NCBI RefSeq assembly: GCF_030317145.1
Contig: NZ_JASZYE010000001.1
Coordinates: 1,922,001-1,986,000 of the forward strand
Origin: Variovorax flavidus
GTDB taxonomy: Bacteria; Pseudomonadota; Gammaproteobacteria; Burkholderiales; Burkholderiaceae_C
Length of the DNA stretch: 64,000 bases
Direction: 5' to 3'
The position numbers and the translations under genes are program-made. This document shows, piece after piece, positions 18,187-36,200 of this stretch. Position 1 is the first letter of the stretch, and the number at the start of each line of letters is the position of its first letter. Below the pieces are notes generated by a model, which was given only the letters and a program-made list of their open reading frames with translations, made no database searches and was not told the origin of the DNA.

Positions 18187-19815
18187 ATGCCCATTTCCTG
18201 CGTTTCGTCCGCTCCGTTTTCTCTTCGACATGCCGTCGCCGCGATCGTGTCGGCCCTGGCTTGCGCCTCGCCTGCGCTGCATGCGGCCGACGCGCCGGTC
18301 CAGCTCGACCTCATCATTCGCGGTGGCACCCTCTACACCGGCGACGAAGACAAGCCGGTGACCGGCGACATCGGCATCGCGGGCGACCGCATCGTCTTCG
18401 TCGGCAAGCCGGAGGCCGGCCGCTTCAGTGCGCGCCGCACGATCGATGCCACCGGGCTCGTCGTGGCGCCGGGCTTCATCGATGCCCACACGCATGCGGA
18501 CCGCGACCTGTTCACCGCCGATGCGAAGAAGCGGCTCAACGTCCCCTTCCTGACCCAGGGCGTGACCACCGCGGTCATCGGCAACGATGGCTTCGGCGGC
18601 TTCGACATCGCGGCGCAGGCCGAACGGCTGCGCAGCTCAGGCGTCGGCACCAACGCCGCGATGTACGTGGGCTTCGGCCCGGTGCGCATCGACCAGCTGG
18701 GCGAGGCCAACCGCGCACCGACACCCGCGCAGCTGGAAGTCATGAAGAAGCACGTGTCCCAGGCCATGTGCGAAGGCGCGCTGGGCCTGTCGACGGGGCT
18801 CTTCTACAACCCGCAGAACTTCGCAAAGACGGAGGAAGTGATCGAGCTCGCCAAGGTGGCGGCGAGGCATGGCGGCCTCTACGACAGCCACATCCGCGAC
18901 GAGTCCATGTACAACATCGGGCTCAAGGGTTCGATCGACGAGGTGATCCGCATCGGGCACGAGGCCAGGCTGCCGGTGCACGTGGCCCACATCAAAGCGC
19001 TCGGCGTCGACGTGCAGGGCCAGAGCGGCGACATCATCCGGCGCATCGAATCGGAACGCTCGCGCGGCCTCGACATCACGGCCGACCAGTATCCGTGGAC
19101 CGCGTCGAGCACGCGCTTCTCCGCAGCGCTGATCCCGCCCTGGGCACTCGACGGCGGACGCGCCGCCCTCCTGAAGCACATCGACGACCCGGCGGCGCAG
19201 GAGCGCCTGCGCGCCGGCATCCGCGAGAACCTGCGCCTGCGCGGCGGCCCCGACGCCATCCTGTTCTCGGCGGGCAGCACCCGGTACGTCGGCAAGACGC
19301 TCTCGCAGGTGGCGGAATCCACCAAGACCGATCCGGTCGACGCCACCCTCGCGGTGCTGAAGGAAACCGACCTGCTGATCGCCTCCTTCAACCAGAGCGA
19401 TGACGACATCAGGGCCTTCATGAAGCGACCCTGGGTCATGACCTCGTCCGATTCGTCGGAAGGCCATCCGCGCGCCTACGGCACCTTCGCGCGCAAGTAC
19501 GACCAGTACGTCGCCAAGGAGCAGGTGATCGGCCTCGCGCAGTTCATCCGCAGCAGCACATCGCTGACGGCCGACACGCTGGGCCTCGCGAAGCGCGGCC
19601 ATTTGCGCGCGGGCTACTACGCCGACATCCTCGCCTTCGACCCGGCGCGCTACGCAGCCAAGGCCACGTACACGCAGCCGGCCCTGTTGTCCGAAGGCGT
19701 GGTGACGGTGCTGGTGAATGGCGAGCTCGCCGTCGACGGCGGCAAGCCGACCGGCGCCACCGCCGGCCGCCCGCTGCTGCGCACGCCAAAGGCAGGAAGC
19801 TGCCCGGCCCAATAG
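18187..19815 (+). CDS. Exported N-acyl-D-amino-acid deacylase-like amidohydrolase
   Basis: A 542-residue metal-dependent amidohydrolase of the D-aminoacylase type, expected to release D-amino acids or related products from N-acyl substrates. Residues 1-34 form a signal peptide ending near LHAADA, so it acts in the periplasm. Metal ligands are visible: HTH at 101-103 (GFIDAHTHADRD), the SHIRDES and HVAHIKAL histidines, and the late SSDSSEGHPRAYGTFAR aspartate. The last 50 residues return to the small beta domain (AGYYADILAFDP). I used the ATG at 18187; a GTG at 18166 is also possible. The exact substrate is unknown. Confidence 0.85.
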   Translation: MPISCVSSAPFSLRHAVAAIVSALACASPALHAADAPVQLDLIIRGGTLYTGDEDKPVTGDIGIAGDRIVFVGKPEAGRFSARRTIDATGLVVAPGFIDAHTHADRDLFTADAKKRLNVPFLTQGVTTAVIGNDGFGGFDIAAQAERLRSSGVGTNAAMYVGFGPVRIDQLGEANRAPTPAQLEVMKKHVSQAMCEGALGLSTGLFYNPQNFAKTEEVIELAKVAARHGGLYDSHIRDESMYNIGLKGSIDEVIRIGHEARLPVHVAHIKALGVDVQGQSGDIIRRIESERSRGLDITADQYPWTASSTRFSAALIPPWALDGGRAALLKHIDDPAAQERLRAGIRENLRLRGGPDAILFSAGSTRYVGKTLSQVAESTKTDPVDATLAVLKETDLLIASFNQSDDDIRAFMKRPWVMTSSDSSEGHPRAYGTFARKYDQYVAKEQVIGLAQFIRSSTSLTADTLGLAKRGHLRAGYYADILAFDPARYAAKATYTQPALLSEGVVTVLVNGELAVDGGKPTGATAGRPLLRTPKAGSCPAQ

Positions 19816-19831
19816 CGCGACACTGGAGGCC

Positions 19832-21019
19832 ATGACGAATCTCGATGCCACCCAGCTCGCTCTGATCGACACCTGCGTCCAGGCTTCGCTCGAACTGCTT
19901 GAACGCAATCTCACGCCGCACGGCATCCTGGCCGCGAGCCGCACCGAGGCGGCCGTGGCGCGGCGCTACACGCGCATCTTCGGGCGCGACGCCGCGATCT
20001 GCGTGATGGCGATGTGCGGCAGCGGCGTGCCCGCGCTGGAACAAGGCGCGGTGGCCAGCCTCGATGCGCTCGCGGCGCAGCAGGCGGCCAACGGGCAGAT
20101 CCCCAAATACGTCGACCCGGAAGGCCAAGACGCCGATTTCTGGTATCTCGGCTGCATCGACGCGACCCTGTGGTGGCTGATTGCGGTGGACCACGTGCGC
20201 CGCCATGGCGGCGTCGACCCGTCGCGCTGGAGCGACGGGGTCGGCCGCGCGATCAACTGGCTGCTGGCGCAGGAACACCAGCACTTCCGGCTGCTCCAGC
20301 AGAACGAGGCCAGCGACTGGGCGGACATCATGCCGCGCTCGGGCTACGTGCTCTACACCAACGCCCTCTGGTACGTCGTGAAGCGCCGCTACGCGCTGGA
20401 CCACGCCGAGGCGACGCAGCACCATTTCAACCACCTGTTCAATCCCTTCCAGCGCGACCTGCCCGAGTACCACCGCGCCCGGCTGCTGCGGCACTACGCG
20501 CGCCGCGGCCGGCGCGATCCGGGCCTGTACTTGAGCTTCGTCAATCTCTCCGTGGTCGGCGACGAGGGCGATGTGTTCGGCAACATCCTGGCCATCCAGA
20601 GCGGGCTGGCCGATTCAGCCACGGCGCGCCGCATCGTCAAGACCATCGCCGCGGCGAACGCATCCGACCCCTACCCCGTCCGGGTGATCCTGCATCCGCT
20701 GACACGGCAGCACCTGCTGTGGCGGCCGTACATGGCACGCCACCAGCAGAACATCGTCCACCAGTACCACAACGGCGGCATCTGGCCCTTTGTCGGCGGC
20801 TACTGGGTGATGGCGCTCGCACAGGTGGGCCTGCACGCGCGCGCCTGGAGCGAGCTCGCCCGGCTGGCGCAGGCCAACGAACTGGGCAACTGGCGTTTCA
20901 CGGAGTGGTTTCACGGCCGCACGCTGGCGCCAATGGGCATGGCAGGCCAAAGCTGGAACGCGGCAACCTTCCTGCTGGCACGGCGCGCGCTCGAAGACAC
21001 TCCGCGCACCCGCGCCTGA
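19832..21019 (+). CDS. (Alpha/alpha)6-barrel glycosidase-like protein of the glucan operon
   Basis: A 395-residue soluble protein without signal peptide. It has aromatic/acidic patches on a repeating helical frame, as in amylo-alpha-1,6-glucosidase and GH100-type invertase folds: [64 protein letters not shown], and [18 protein letters not shown]. Candidate catalytic acids are the Asp of GRDAA or CIDATLW and the Asp of SDWAD. GGAGG precedes the ATG at 19832. It is the first gene of the glgB-glgE-treS operon, so an alpha-glucan or trehalose-related substrate is inferred, not shown. Confidence 0.6.
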   Translation: MTNLDATQLALIDTCVQASLELLERNLTPHGILAASRTEAAVARRYTRIFGRDAAICVMAMCGSGVPALEQGAVASLDALAAQQAANGQIPKYVDPEGQDADFWYLGCIDATLWWLIAVDHVRRHGGVDPSRWSDGVGRAINWLLAQEHQHFRLLQQNEASDWADIMPRSGYVLYTNALWYVVKRRYALDHAEATQHHFNHLFNPFQRDLPEYHRARLLRHYARRGRRDPGLYLSFVNLSVVGDEGDVFGNILAIQSGLADSATARRIVKTIAAANASDPYPVRVILHPLTRQHLLWRPYMARHQQNIVHQYHNGGIWPFVGGYWVMALAQVGLHARAWSELARLAQANELGNWRFTEWFHGRTLAPMGMAGQSWNAATFLLARRALEDTPRTRA

Positions 21020-21129
21020 AGCCCCCGCTCCGGCGTCAGTCACTGTCCGACACCTGGACGGGCGCTTGGCCCTTGCGCAAGCTCAGGGCCAGGCCTAAAA
21101 AGGCGGCTTGCCTCGCAAGGACAGCCACC

Positions 21130-23019
21130 GTGAGTTCAGTCTCCCCGTTCGACGACACCGATGCCTATCTCTTTCGCGAGGGAACGCACTCACGCCTGTA
21201 CGACAGCCTCGGCGGCCGGCTCGCCCACAGCGGTGAAGGCGCTTCGTTTGCCGTATGGGCTCCGAATGCACGCTCGGTCTCCGTGATCGGCGAGTGGAAC
21301 GGCTGGAACGGCCATGCCGATCCGCTCTCGCCGCGCGCCGACTCCACCGGCGTGTGGGAAGGCCGCAGCGAGGGCGCCCGGCATGGCCAGGCCTACAAGT
21401 TCAGGATCGTCTCGCAGAGCGGGCAAGTGCTCGAAAAGGCCGATCCGCTGGCGTTCTATTCCGAGACCCCGCCGGCCACCGCCTCGCGCCTCTGGTCGCT
21501 CGACTACACCTGGAATGACGACGCATGGATGAAGGCCCGGGCGGCGCGCAACAGCCTCGACGCGCCGATGTCCATCTACGAAGTGCACCCCGGTTCATGG
21601 CGCCGCGAGAACAACCAGCCGCTGGACTATCGCGCGCTGGCCCATGCACTGGCCGACTACGTGGTATCCGTGGGATTCACGCACGTCGAACTCATGCCGA
21701 TCACCGAGCATCCGTTCTACGGCTCCTGGGGCTACCAGACGACGGGCTACTTCGCGCCCACCGCGCGCTACGGCGTGCCGCAGGACTTCATGTACTTCGT
21801 CGATCATCTGCACCAGCGCGGGATCGGGGTGCTGCTCGACTGGGTGCCTTCGCACTTTCCGACCGATGCGCACGGGCTCGCCTCCTTCGACGGCACGCAG
21901 CTCTACGAGCACGCCGATCCGCGGCAGGGCTATCACCCCGAGTGGAATTCGGCGATCTTCAACTACGGCCGCGACGAGGTCCGCAGCTTCCTCATCTCCT
22001 CGGGCCTGTTCTGGCTCGACCACTATCACGTCGATGGCCTGCGCGTGGATGCAGTGGCGTCGATGCTCTATCTCGACTACGCGCGCCAGGGCGGCGAGTG
22101 GATACCCAACCAGCACGGCGGCCGGGAGAACCTCGATGCCGTCGCCTTCCTGCAGGAACTCAACCGCGCCGTGTACCGCGAGCATCCCGATACCTTCACG
22201 GTGGCCGAGGAATCGACCGCCTGGCCGCAGGTCTCGCGCCCGACGGACATGGGCGGCCTCGGCTTCGGCATGAAATGGAACATGGGCTGGATGCACGACA
22301 CCCTCGCCTACATGCACGAAGACCCGGTGCACCGGCGCTACCACCATCACCGGCTGACCTTCTCGATGGTCTACGCCTTCACCGAGAACTTCGTGCTGCC
22401 GCTCTCGCATGACGAGGTGGTCTACGGCAAGGGCTCGCTGATCAACAAGATGCCGGGCGATGCGTGGCAGCAGTTCGCCAACCTGCGCTCGCTGCTCACC
22501 TACATGTGGGCGCATCCGGGCAAGAAGCTGCTCTTCATGGGCGGCGAGTTCGCACAGCGCAGCGAGTGGACGCACGAAGGCCAGCTCGACTGGCCCGCGC
22601 TCCAGACGCACGAGCATCGGGGCGTGCAGCACCTGGTGGGCGAACTCAATCGCATCTACCGCTCCGAGGGAGCGCTGCACGACCTCGACTTCTCCTCCGA
22701 CGGCTTCCGGTGGCTCGAACCCAACGACCACGAGAAAAGCGTGATCGCCTTCCTGCGCCGCTCTCGCACCGGCGACGCCCTGCTCGTCGTCAGCAACATG
22801 ACGCCGGTGCCCCGGCAGAACTACTGCGTCGGCGTGCCGCACGGCGGAACCTGGCGCGAACTGCTCAACAGCGACGCCTCGGCATTCGGCGGCTCGGGCT
22901 GGGGCAACCTGGGCGCGGTGGAGGCCGCGCCGATGCGCTCGCACGGGCAAGCCCATTCGGTCTGCCTCACGCTGCCGCCCCTGTCCACGCTGTTCCTGAA
23001 AGCCGACACCGATGCTTAG
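21130..23019 (+). CDS. glgB: 1,4-alpha-glucan branching enzyme (short form)
   Basis: GlgB makes alpha-1,6 branches in glycogen-like glucan (GH13). The product has 629 residues, about 100 shorter than E. coli GlgB, because the first carbohydrate-binding module (N1) is absent; the second ([20 protein letters not shown]) is present at about 35-60. Catalytic residues fit: Asp307 ([11 protein letters not shown]), Glu360 (VAEEST), Asp428 (SHDEVVYGK). Their spacing (53 and 121) equals that of the E. coli enzyme. The start is GTG at 21130, with AAGGAC upstream. It overlaps glgE by 8 bases, so the two are coupled. Confidence 0.95.
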   Translation: MSSVSPFDDTDAYLFREGTHSRLYDSLGGRLAHSGEGASFAVWAPNARSVSVIGEWNGWNGHADPLSPRADSTGVWEGRSEGARHGQAYKFRIVSQSGQVLEKADPLAFYSETPPATASRLWSLDYTWNDDAWMKARAARNSLDAPMSIYEVHPGSWRRENNQPLDYRALAHALADYVVSVGFTHVELMPITEHPFYGSWGYQTTGYFAPTARYGVPQDFMYFVDHLHQRGIGVLLDWVPSHFPTDAHGLASFDGTQLYEHADPRQGYHPEWNSAIFNYGRDEVRSFLISSGLFWLDHYHVDGLRVDAVASMLYLDYARQGGEWIPNQHGGRENLDAVAFLQELNRAVYREHPDTFTVAEESTAWPQVSRPTDMGGLGFGMKWNMGWMHDTLAYMHEDPVHRRYHHHRLTFSMVYAFTENFVLPLSHDEVVYGKGSLINKMPGDAWQQFANLRSLLTYMWAHPGKKLLFMGGEFAQRSEWTHEGQLDWPALQTHEHRGVQHLVGELNRIYRSEGALHDLDFSSDGFRWLEPNDHEKSVIAFLRRSRTGDALLVVSNMTPVPRQNYCVGVPHGGTWRELLNSDASAFGGSGWGNLGAVEAAPMRSHGQAHSVCLTLPPLSTLFLKADTDA

Positions 23020-25060
23020 CCGGCTCTTCTCCAGATCCGCCACGCCCGAAGCCGACACCCCGGCGCCGGATGGCCGCGCCCGCGCCGTCGTCGATGCGGT
23101 GCTGCCGGCGGTGGACGGCGGACGCTTCGCCGTCAAGTGCATCGCCGGCGAAGCCCTGCGCATCACGGCGCACGTCTTCACCGACGGCCACGATGCGCCG
23201 CGTGTGATGCTCCATTGGTGGAAGGAAGGCAGCGAGCGCCGGCACCAGCTGCCCATGAAGCTGCGCTACAACGACGAGTGGCATGCCGAGTTCACGCCGC
23301 CCGTGCCGGGCCGGTACGTCTACACCGTCTCCGCCTGGGTCGATGCCTTCGAGTCGTGGCGCCACGAACTGGTCCGCCGCGTCGATGCGGACGACATCCG
23401 CCTCGCCGCCCGCACCGGCGCGCAGGAAATCAAGGCGGCGGCCGAGCGGGCGAGCGGCGAAGACCGCGATGCGCTGTCGGGGTGGGCGCGGGCGCTCGAA
23501 GAAGGCGCGGCCGATGCCGCCATGGATGCGACCGACCTCAAGGCACTGGCGCTCGACGAAGCCTTCGCCGAGGCCGCGGCAAGGCATCCGGACCGGCGGC
23601 TGGAGTCGCACTTCGCCGCCGAACTCCCTCTCGTGGCCGACCGCGAACGCGCGCGGTTCAGCACCTGGTACGAGCTGTTCCCGCGTTCTGCCGGCGACAC
23701 GCCAGGAGAGCACGGGACCTTTCGCGACGTCGAGAAGCGGCTGCCGCTCATCGCAGCGATGGGCTTCGACGTCCTGTATTTCCCCCCCATTCACCCGATC
23801 GGCCGGCTGCAGCGCAAGGGCCGCAACAACGCGCTCGTCACCGAGCCCGGCGACGTGGGAAGCCCCTGGGCCATCGGCGCGGCCGAGGGCGGGCACAAGG
23901 ACATCCTGCCGGAACTGGGCACGCCCGAGGACTTCCGCCACCTGGTGCGCACGGCCGCGCAACTCGGTATCGACATCGCGATGGACATCGCCTTCCAGTG
24001 CGCGCCGGACCATCCCTACGTGAAGGCGCACCCCCAGTGGTTCAGGTGGCGTCCGGACAACACCGTGCAGTACGCGGAGAACCCGCCCAAGAAGTACCAG
24101 GACATCTACCCCTTCAACTTCGAGAGCACGGACTGGCAAGGGCTCTGGGCCGAACTCAAGTCGGTGCTGGACCACTGGATCGGCGAAGGCATCACCGTCT
24201 TCCGCGTCGACAACCCGCACACCAAGTCCTTCGCCTTCTGGGAGTGGGCCATCACCGAGGTGAAGCGGGCGCATCCGGAGGTCATCTTCCTGGCCGAAGC
24301 CTTCACGCGCCCGAAGGTCATGCACCGGCTGGCCAAGCTCGGCTACACGCAGTCGTACACCTACTTCACCTGGCGCAACACCAAGGAAGAACTGACCGAG
24401 TACTTCACCGAACTCACGCAGGGCCCCGGCAAGGACTACTTCCGGCCCAACGTGTGGCCCAACACGCCCGACATCCTTCACGCGGCGCTGCAGACCGGCG
24501 AAGAGCCCGTCTACAAGGCGCGCCTGGTGCTCGCCGCCACGCTCTCGGCGAACTACGGCATGTACGGCCCCGCCTTCGATCTGATGGAGTACAAGCCGCG
24601 CGGGCCGTCGAGCGAGGAGTACCTCGATTCGGAGAAGTACCAGCTTCGGCATTGGGACTGGAGCGCCGAACAGGGCCTGCGCCCCTTCATCGCGCGCATC
24701 AACCACATCCGCCGCGCCAACGATGCGCTGCAGTCCGACCGCACGCTGAAGTTCCTGCGCATCGACAACGACCAGCTCATTGCCTACATGAAGCTGTCGC
24801 CGGACGGCGACCGGGCGGTGGTCACCGTGGTCAACCTCGATCCGCATCACACGCAGATCGGCTGGCTGCACCTCGACCCGTCCGAGATCGGCGTGCCGGC
24901 AGACCGCCCCTTCCAGATGCATGACCTGCTGAGCGACCAGCGTTTCATGTGGAGCGGCAGCCATCACTACATCGAGCTGGACCCGCATCGCTTGCCGGCC
25001 CACGTGATGGCCGTGCGCCGGCGCGTGCGCGACGAGCGCGACTTCGACTACTACCTATAG
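23012..25060 (+). CDS. glgE: Maltose-1-phosphate maltosyltransferase GlgE
   Basis: GlgE extends alpha-1,4-glucan with maltosyl units from maltose-1-phosphate, releasing phosphate (GH13 subfamily 3). It has 682 residues. An N-terminal beta domain (about 30-115) and a helical insert precede the barrel ([15 protein letters not shown]). The phosphate-side motif is present ([21 protein letters not shown]). The nucleophile is Asp400 ([16 protein letters not shown]) and the acid/base Glu429 (FLAEAFTRP), 29 apart as in the characterised Streptomyces enzyme. It lies between the branching enzyme and the enzyme pair that makes its donor. Confidence 0.95.
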   Translation: MLSRLFSRSATPEADTPAPDGRARAVVDAVLPAVDGGRFAVKCIAGEALRITAHVFTDGHDAPRVMLHWWKEGSERRHQLPMKLRYNDEWHAEFTPPVPGRYVYTVSAWVDAFESWRHELVRRVDADDIRLAARTGAQEIKAAAERASGEDRDALSGWARALEEGAADAAMDATDLKALALDEAFAEAAARHPDRRLESHFAAELPLVADRERARFSTWYELFPRSAGDTPGEHGTFRDVEKRLPLIAAMGFDVLYFPPIHPIGRLQRKGRNNALVTEPGDVGSPWAIGAAEGGHKDILPELGTPEDFRHLVRTAAQLGIDIAMDIAFQCAPDHPYVKAHPQWFRWRPDNTVQYAENPPKKYQDIYPFNFESTDWQGLWAELKSVLDHWIGEGITVFRVDNPHTKSFAFWEWAITEVKRAHPEVIFLAEAFTRPKVMHRLAKLGYTQSYTYFTWRNTKEELTEYFTELTQGPGKDYFRPNVWPNTPDILHAALQTGEEPVYKARLVLAATLSANYGMYGPAFDLMEYKPRGPSSEEYLDSEKYQLRHWDWSAEQGLRPFIARINHIRRANDALQSDRTLKFLRIDNDQLIAYMKLSPDGDRAVVTVVNLDPHHTQIGWLHLDPSEIGVPADRPFQMHDLLSDQRFMWSGSHHYIELDPHRLPAHVMAVRRRVRDERDFDYYL

Positions 25061-25071
25061 GGACAGTGCCG

Positions 25072-28398
<3,327 letters not shown>

Positions 28399-28431
28399 CG
28401 GCAACGCACAAGCCACCAAGGGGGAACGTCC

Positions 28432-29216
28432 ATGGAAAGCTTCTCTATCCATCTCGAGCCGCTGCGCGCCTTCCTGTTCCAGGTCGGCGCGTTGTTGCCG
28501 CGGCTGCTCTTCGCCGCACTGGTCGTGCTGGTCGGCTGGCTGCTCGCCAAGGCGGTGCGCTTCACGGTGATCCGCGGGCTGCGCGCCATCAACTTCCACG
28601 TGCTGACCGAGCGCTCGGGCATCGACAACTTCCTGCGCCAGGGCGGCATGGTGTCGGATTCGACCGTCGTCTTCGGTGCGCTGGCCTACTGGCTGGTGAT
28701 CCTGATCTCGCTCGTCGTCGCATTCAACGGCCTCGGCCTGAGCTACGTGACGGACCTGCTCGGGCGGGTGATGTGGTTCGTGCCGAATGTGTTCGTCGCG
28801 CTGCTGGTGCTGGTCTTCGGCGCGTACTTCGCCAAGTTCGTGGGCGATGCGGTGATCACCTACGGGCGCAACGCGGGCGTGCAGGACGCGATGCTGCTCG
28901 GCAAGGTCGCGCAGTACGCGATCCTGCTCTTCGTGGTGCTGATCGCGCTCGACCAGATCAAGGTCGGCGGCGACATCGTGCGGCAGAGCTTCCTGATCAT
29001 CCTTGCGGGCATCGTCTTCGCCCTGGCGCTGGCCTTCGGCCTCGCGGGAAAGGACTGGGCCGCACGGCGCATCGAGGAATGGTGGCCGCGCGACCGGGAA
29101 CGGCCGCCACGCACCGGCCTGCGCGATCCGGCCGCGCGTGAGCAGCCACCGCCTGCCGCGCGCCCGCACGTGAGCGCCTGGCCGGCGCGCGGCACCGACC
29201 GCGATCGGCCGCATCC

Positions 29217-29220
<4 letters not shown>
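28432..29220 (+). CDS. Membrane protein with duplicated MscS-type TM helices, no beta vestibule
   Basis: A 262-residue inner-membrane protein with about five hydrophobic segments in two related halves: LLPRLLFAALVVLVGWLLAK at about 20-39 and FVPNVFVALLVLVFGAYFAK at about 120-139, each followed by a short amphipathic stretch and another helix. This is the TM-helix repeat seen next to mechanosensitive MscS/CmpX proteins. The usual MscS beta domain is missing. The last 50 residues are an Arg/Pro-rich hydrophilic tail (DRERPPRTGLRDPAAREQPP). The stop codon overlaps the glgX start (GTGA), so it belongs to the operon. Channel or osmosensor activity is inferred. Confidence 0.75.
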
Positions 29221-31348
<2,128 letters not shown>

Positions 31349-31352
<4 letters not shown>

Positions 31353-33211
31353 AGCACGTCCATTCGATGCCCTTCGGCGCGGCGCTGCTCGAAGGCGGTG
31401 GCGTCCGCTTCCGGATCTGGGCGCCGGATGCGCCGAAGGTCACGCTCGAACGGCAGCAGGGCGAGACCTGGCAGCCATTTCCCATGCGGCGCGACGATGA
31501 GGGCTGGCATGAGCACGTGATCGGAGAAGCCGCCGCCGGCGACCGCTACCGCTACCTGATGCCCGACGGCCTCCGGGTGCCGGACCCCGCATCGCGCTTC
31601 AATCCGGACGATGTCCACGGCCCGAGCCAGGTGATCGACGCGCGCGCCCATGAATGGGCCGACGACGCATGGACCGGCCGCCCCTGGAAAGAGGCCGTCA
31701 TCTACGAAATGCATGTCGGCGCCTTCACGCCGGAGGGCACCTTGGCCGCAGCGGCCGGGCGGCTCCCGAGGCTCGCATCGCTCGGCATCACGGCGGTCGA
31801 GCTGATGCCGCTGGCCGACTTCCCCGGACGCCGCAACTGGGGCTACGACGGCGTGCTTCCCTTCGCGCCCGACGCCAGCTACGGCACGCCGGCGGACCTC
31901 AAGGCCTTTGTCGATGCCGCGCACGGGCTCGGGCTGATGGTGCTGATCGACGTGGTCTACAACCACTTCGGGCCGGAGGGCAACTACCTGCACGCCTACT
32001 GCCCGCAGTTCTTCAACCCCGCGCACCAGACGCCCTGGGGCGCCGCGATCAACTTCGACGGCGCGCATTCGCGGACCGTGCGCGACTTCTTCATGCACAA
32101 CGCCCTGTACTGGGTCGAGGAATATCGCTTCGACGGCCTGCGCATGGACGCCATCCATGCGATTCGGGACGGCTCCACGCCGCCGATCGTCGAGGAGATC
32201 TGCGCCGCCCTGCACCAGGGCCCGGGCAGGCACCGGCAGGTGCACGTCGTACTGGAAAACGATCTCAACGAAGCCCATCGGCTGGAGCGCGACGAGGAAG
32301 GATCGCCACTCGCCGGCACAGCGCAATGGAACGACGACCTGCACCATGCCGCGCACGTGTTGCTGACGAACGAGACCGATGGCTACTACGCCGACTACGC
32401 GCTGCGGCCGCTGGAGCAGTTCGGGCTCGCGCTGGCGCAAGGCTTCATCTACACGGGCCAGCCATCCGCATTCCGCGCCGGCGAGCCGCGCGGGGAACCG
32501 TGCGATCACCTGCCGTTGCCTGCCTTCGTCTCCTTCCTGCAGACCCATGACCAGATCGGCAATCGCGCCTTCGGCGACCGGATCGATGCGCTCGCCGATC
32601 CGCCGCGCCTGATGGCGGCGCGCGCCTGCGTGCTGTTGTCTCCGCACACGCCGATGCTTTTCATGGGCGAGGAGTACGCCGCTTCCACGCCCTTTCAGTA
32701 TTTCTGCGATTTCGGGCCCGAGCTGGCCGCGGCCGTCACGGCCGGCCGGCGCGAGGAGTTCGGCGGCTTCTCCGCCTTTGCGGGCGACACGGCGACGCTG
32801 CAGATTCCGGACCCCAACAGCGAGTCGACTTTCGCTGCATCGAAGCTCGACGAATCCGAGCATGTGCTGCCTGCGCAGGCCGAGGTCCTCGGGCAGGTGC
32901 GCGCGTTGCTCCATCTGCGGCAAGCCGAGTTGGTGCCCCGCTTCGGAGCCGGTGCCCACATCCACCAGTGGTCGTGCGAGGGCGATGCGCTGCGCCTGGT
33001 CTGGCAGCTGGATGACGCACGCGACGATGGCGGCTCGCCCGCCTTCCTGCATGTGGTGGCCAATTTCGGCACGGCCGGCGCCCAGGTGGCGTGGCCTCCG
33101 GGCCGCGTCATCCACATGATGGGCGCCGAAGGGAGCGAGGCCGGCGGCACGGCCCTCATGCTGCCGCCGGGCGGCCTGTGCGCTGCCATTGAAGAGGCGC
33201 AGGATGCATGA
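31349..33211 (+). CDS. treZ: Malto-oligosyltrehalose trehalohydrolase TreZ
   Basis: TreZ releases trehalose from the maltooligosyl-trehalose made by TreY (GH13). It has 620 residues. The N-terminal beta domain is FGAALLEGGGVRFRIWAPDA; the barrel holds Asp267 (FDGLRMDAIHAI), Glu303 (VVLENDLNE) and the late FLQTHDQIGNRAFGDR segment that defines TreZ. The ATG at 31349 overlaps the glgX stop (ATGA). Its end overlaps the start of the next gene by 8 bases, so enzyme amounts are likely coupled. Confidence 0.95.
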
Positions 33212-36200
33212 GCAAGGTGCGGCATCCGACAGCGAAGCGGATGCCCTTCGCCGGCTGTGTGCGCGCTACGGCATCTCGACCGAGTATGTGGATGCCTTCG
33301 GCGCGCGGCACACCCTCACCCCCGGCGCGCAGGCCGCCCTGCTGTTCGACGCAGGTTTCGTCGCGCGCGGGACGGACTTCGCAGCGGCCGAAGCGGCGGC
33401 GGAGCGCGAGGCGTGGCGGCACCCTCTTCCGCCGGTCCAGGTCGTGCCCTCGGGTTCGGCCTCGTTCTCCGTCGACGTCCGGCTGCCCGCAGAGCTTGCG
33501 CATTTCAAATGGCGCCTGGTCGACGAGAGCGGCGCCTTCCACGAAGGCATCGTCGAGACCGCGCGGCTGCACGTCGCGCAACGCACGCGGATCGACGGCG
33601 CCGAGCACGCGCTCTACCACCTTCCCCTCGCACTGCCGCTGCCGGATGGCTATCACCGGATGAGCATCGTCACATTGCCTGGCGAAACCCTTGTCGTCTG
33701 CGCGCCGGCCCAGTGCCATCAGCCGGCCGCCCTCGAAGGCGATGCGCGGGTCTGGGGCTTCACGCTGCAGCTGCACGGGCTTCGCTCCGCCCGCAACTGG
33801 GGCATCGGCGATTTCACCGATCTGGCGGATTTCGTCGAGCATGCCGCCCGCCAGGGCGCCGATGTCGTCGGCCTCAATCCGTTGCATGCGCTCTTCCCGC
33901 ACAACCCGGCGCACGCGAGTCCGTACAGCCCATCGTCGCGGGCGCAACTCAACGTGCTCTATATCGACGTGGAGGCGGTGAAGGATTTCCATGACTGCGT
34001 GCCGGCCCAGGAGCGCGTGCGCTCCCCCGAGTTCCAGTCAAGGCTTGACAGCTTGCGCTCCGCGACGCTGCTGGACCATGCCGGCGTGGCCGCCGCCAAG
34101 CATGAGGTGCTGGACCTCCTGTATCGCCGGTTCCGGGCGCGGGACGAGGCCGATCCCGAGGTCCGCGCATTCGCCCTGTTTCGCGAGCGTGGCGACGAGG
34201 CGCTGGGCCAGCACGCCTTGTTCGAAGCGCTGCAGGCGCACTTCCATGAGGCCGATCCGGGCGTCTGGGGCTGGCCCACCTGGCCGGAGGACTTCCGCGA
34301 TCCGGCGTCCGGGGCCGTGAGGCATTTCGCGCACGAGCACGCCGAACGCATCGGCTACTTCGAGTACCTGCAGTGGCAGGCGGCGCGTCAGCTCGAAGCG
34401 GCAGGCTCGCGCTCCGCCGCACTGGGCATGGGCCTCGGTCTCTACCTGGACCTGGCCGTGTCGGTCGACCGCGCGGGCTCCGATGCCTGGCGTCACCGGA
34501 CGAGCTTTGCACTGGATGCGCGCGTCGGCGCACCGCCCGACGCCTTCAACCTCGAGGGCCAGGACTGGGGCCTGCCGCCGCTTCGCCCCGACCGGCTGCG
34601 CCAGTCGCAGTACGCGGTCTTCATCGAGTCGCTGCGCGCCAACATGCGCGGCGCGGGCGCGATCCGCATCGACCACGTGATGATGCTGATGCGGCTCTTC
34701 TGGATCCCCGCGGACGGCACGCCACGCGACGGCGCCTATGTGCACTACCCGGTCGACGAGCTGTTCGCGATCCTCGCGCTGGAAAGCCAGCGTCACCGCT
34801 GCCTGGTGATTGGCGAAGACCTCGGCACCGTGCCCGAGACGATGCGAGAGACGCTGCGCCGCTGCGGCGTGCTGTCGTACCGGCTCCTGTACTTCGAGCG
34901 CGATGGCGACGGCGGTTTTCGCCCGCCCGCCGACTACCCGCGCGAAGCCGTTGCGGCCGTCAGCACGCACGACCTGGCGACGCTGGCCGGATGGTGGAGC
35001 GCTCGCGATCTGCAGACGCGCCTGGACCTCGGCCTCCTCGCAGACTCCGCGACTTTCGAACAGCAGGTGCGCGAGCGCCATGACGAACGCCGCCGGCTGG
35101 CCGACGCCATGGTGCGGCAAGACCCGCACCTGAAGCTCGATCCGGCGCAGGCGTCCCTCGACGCCGCGGCGATGGCGGCCGTGCATGGCTATCTGGCCGC
35201 CGCGCCGTCGAAGGTCATGATGGTCCAGCTCGAGGACGCGCTCGGCGAGATCGAGCAGCCCAACCTGCCGGGCACCACCATCCAGCATCCCAACTGGCGG
35301 CGCAAGTACACGCAGCCCGTGGAGGCGCTGTGGCGCAACGACACGATGCGGCAGGTGTGCGCCGCGCTCGCACGCGTCCGGCCGCGGGCCGCCGGGCAGG
35401 CGCAGGCCGGCAGCGGCGAGCTGTCGCGCGTCCCTCGCGCCACCTACAGGCTTCAGTTCCACAGCGCCTTCGGCTTCGACGACGCGGCGCGCATCGTTCC
35501 GTACCTCGCGATGCTGGGCATCAGCCATGTGTACTGCTCGCCGATCCACCGCGCGCGGCCGGGCAGCATGCATGGCTACGACGTGGTCTCGCACGACGAG
35601 GTCAATCCCGAACTGGGCGGCATGCCCGCCTTCGAGCGCTTCACGCGCGCGCTGAAGCAGCACGGCATGAGCCAGCTCATCGACCTGGTGCCCAACCACA
35701 TGGGCGTGCTCGGCACGGACAACCGCTGGTGGATGGACGTGCTCGAAAACGGCATGGCTTCGCGTCATTCGGCGCATTTCGACATCCAGTGGCGCTCGCC
35801 GACGCCGGGGCTCTCGGGCAAGGTGCTGCTCCCGGTGCTGGGCGACCATTACGGCAACGTGCTGGAAAGGGGCGAACTGCAGGTCCGGTGGGAGGCCGAT
35901 GCGGGGGAATTCGCCGTCTGCTACTTCGACCACCACTTTCCGTTGTCCATCGAGACCTATCCTCGCCTCCTGGACCGCGCCGCAGCCTCCCTGGGCGACG
36001 ACGAGGCGAGGCGGCTGGCGGCCATTGCCGGCGAAAGCCAGGGCCTGCCCGCCGCACTGGAGGGCGATGACGACGCATGGGCTGCCAGCGCAAGCGAAAG
36101 GCAGCGGTTCAAATCGCAGCTCGCCGCGCTGGCCACCGAACGCCCCCCGGTCGCGCACGCCCTCGCAGAGGCCGCGAAAGCGCTGAGCGCATCCGCGCAG

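Noticed and set aside
20014..21129. N-terminal extension of GlgB into the upstream gene
   Set aside because: The extension is an out-of-frame reading of the glycosidase-like gene and the gap after it; it has no N1-module similarity.
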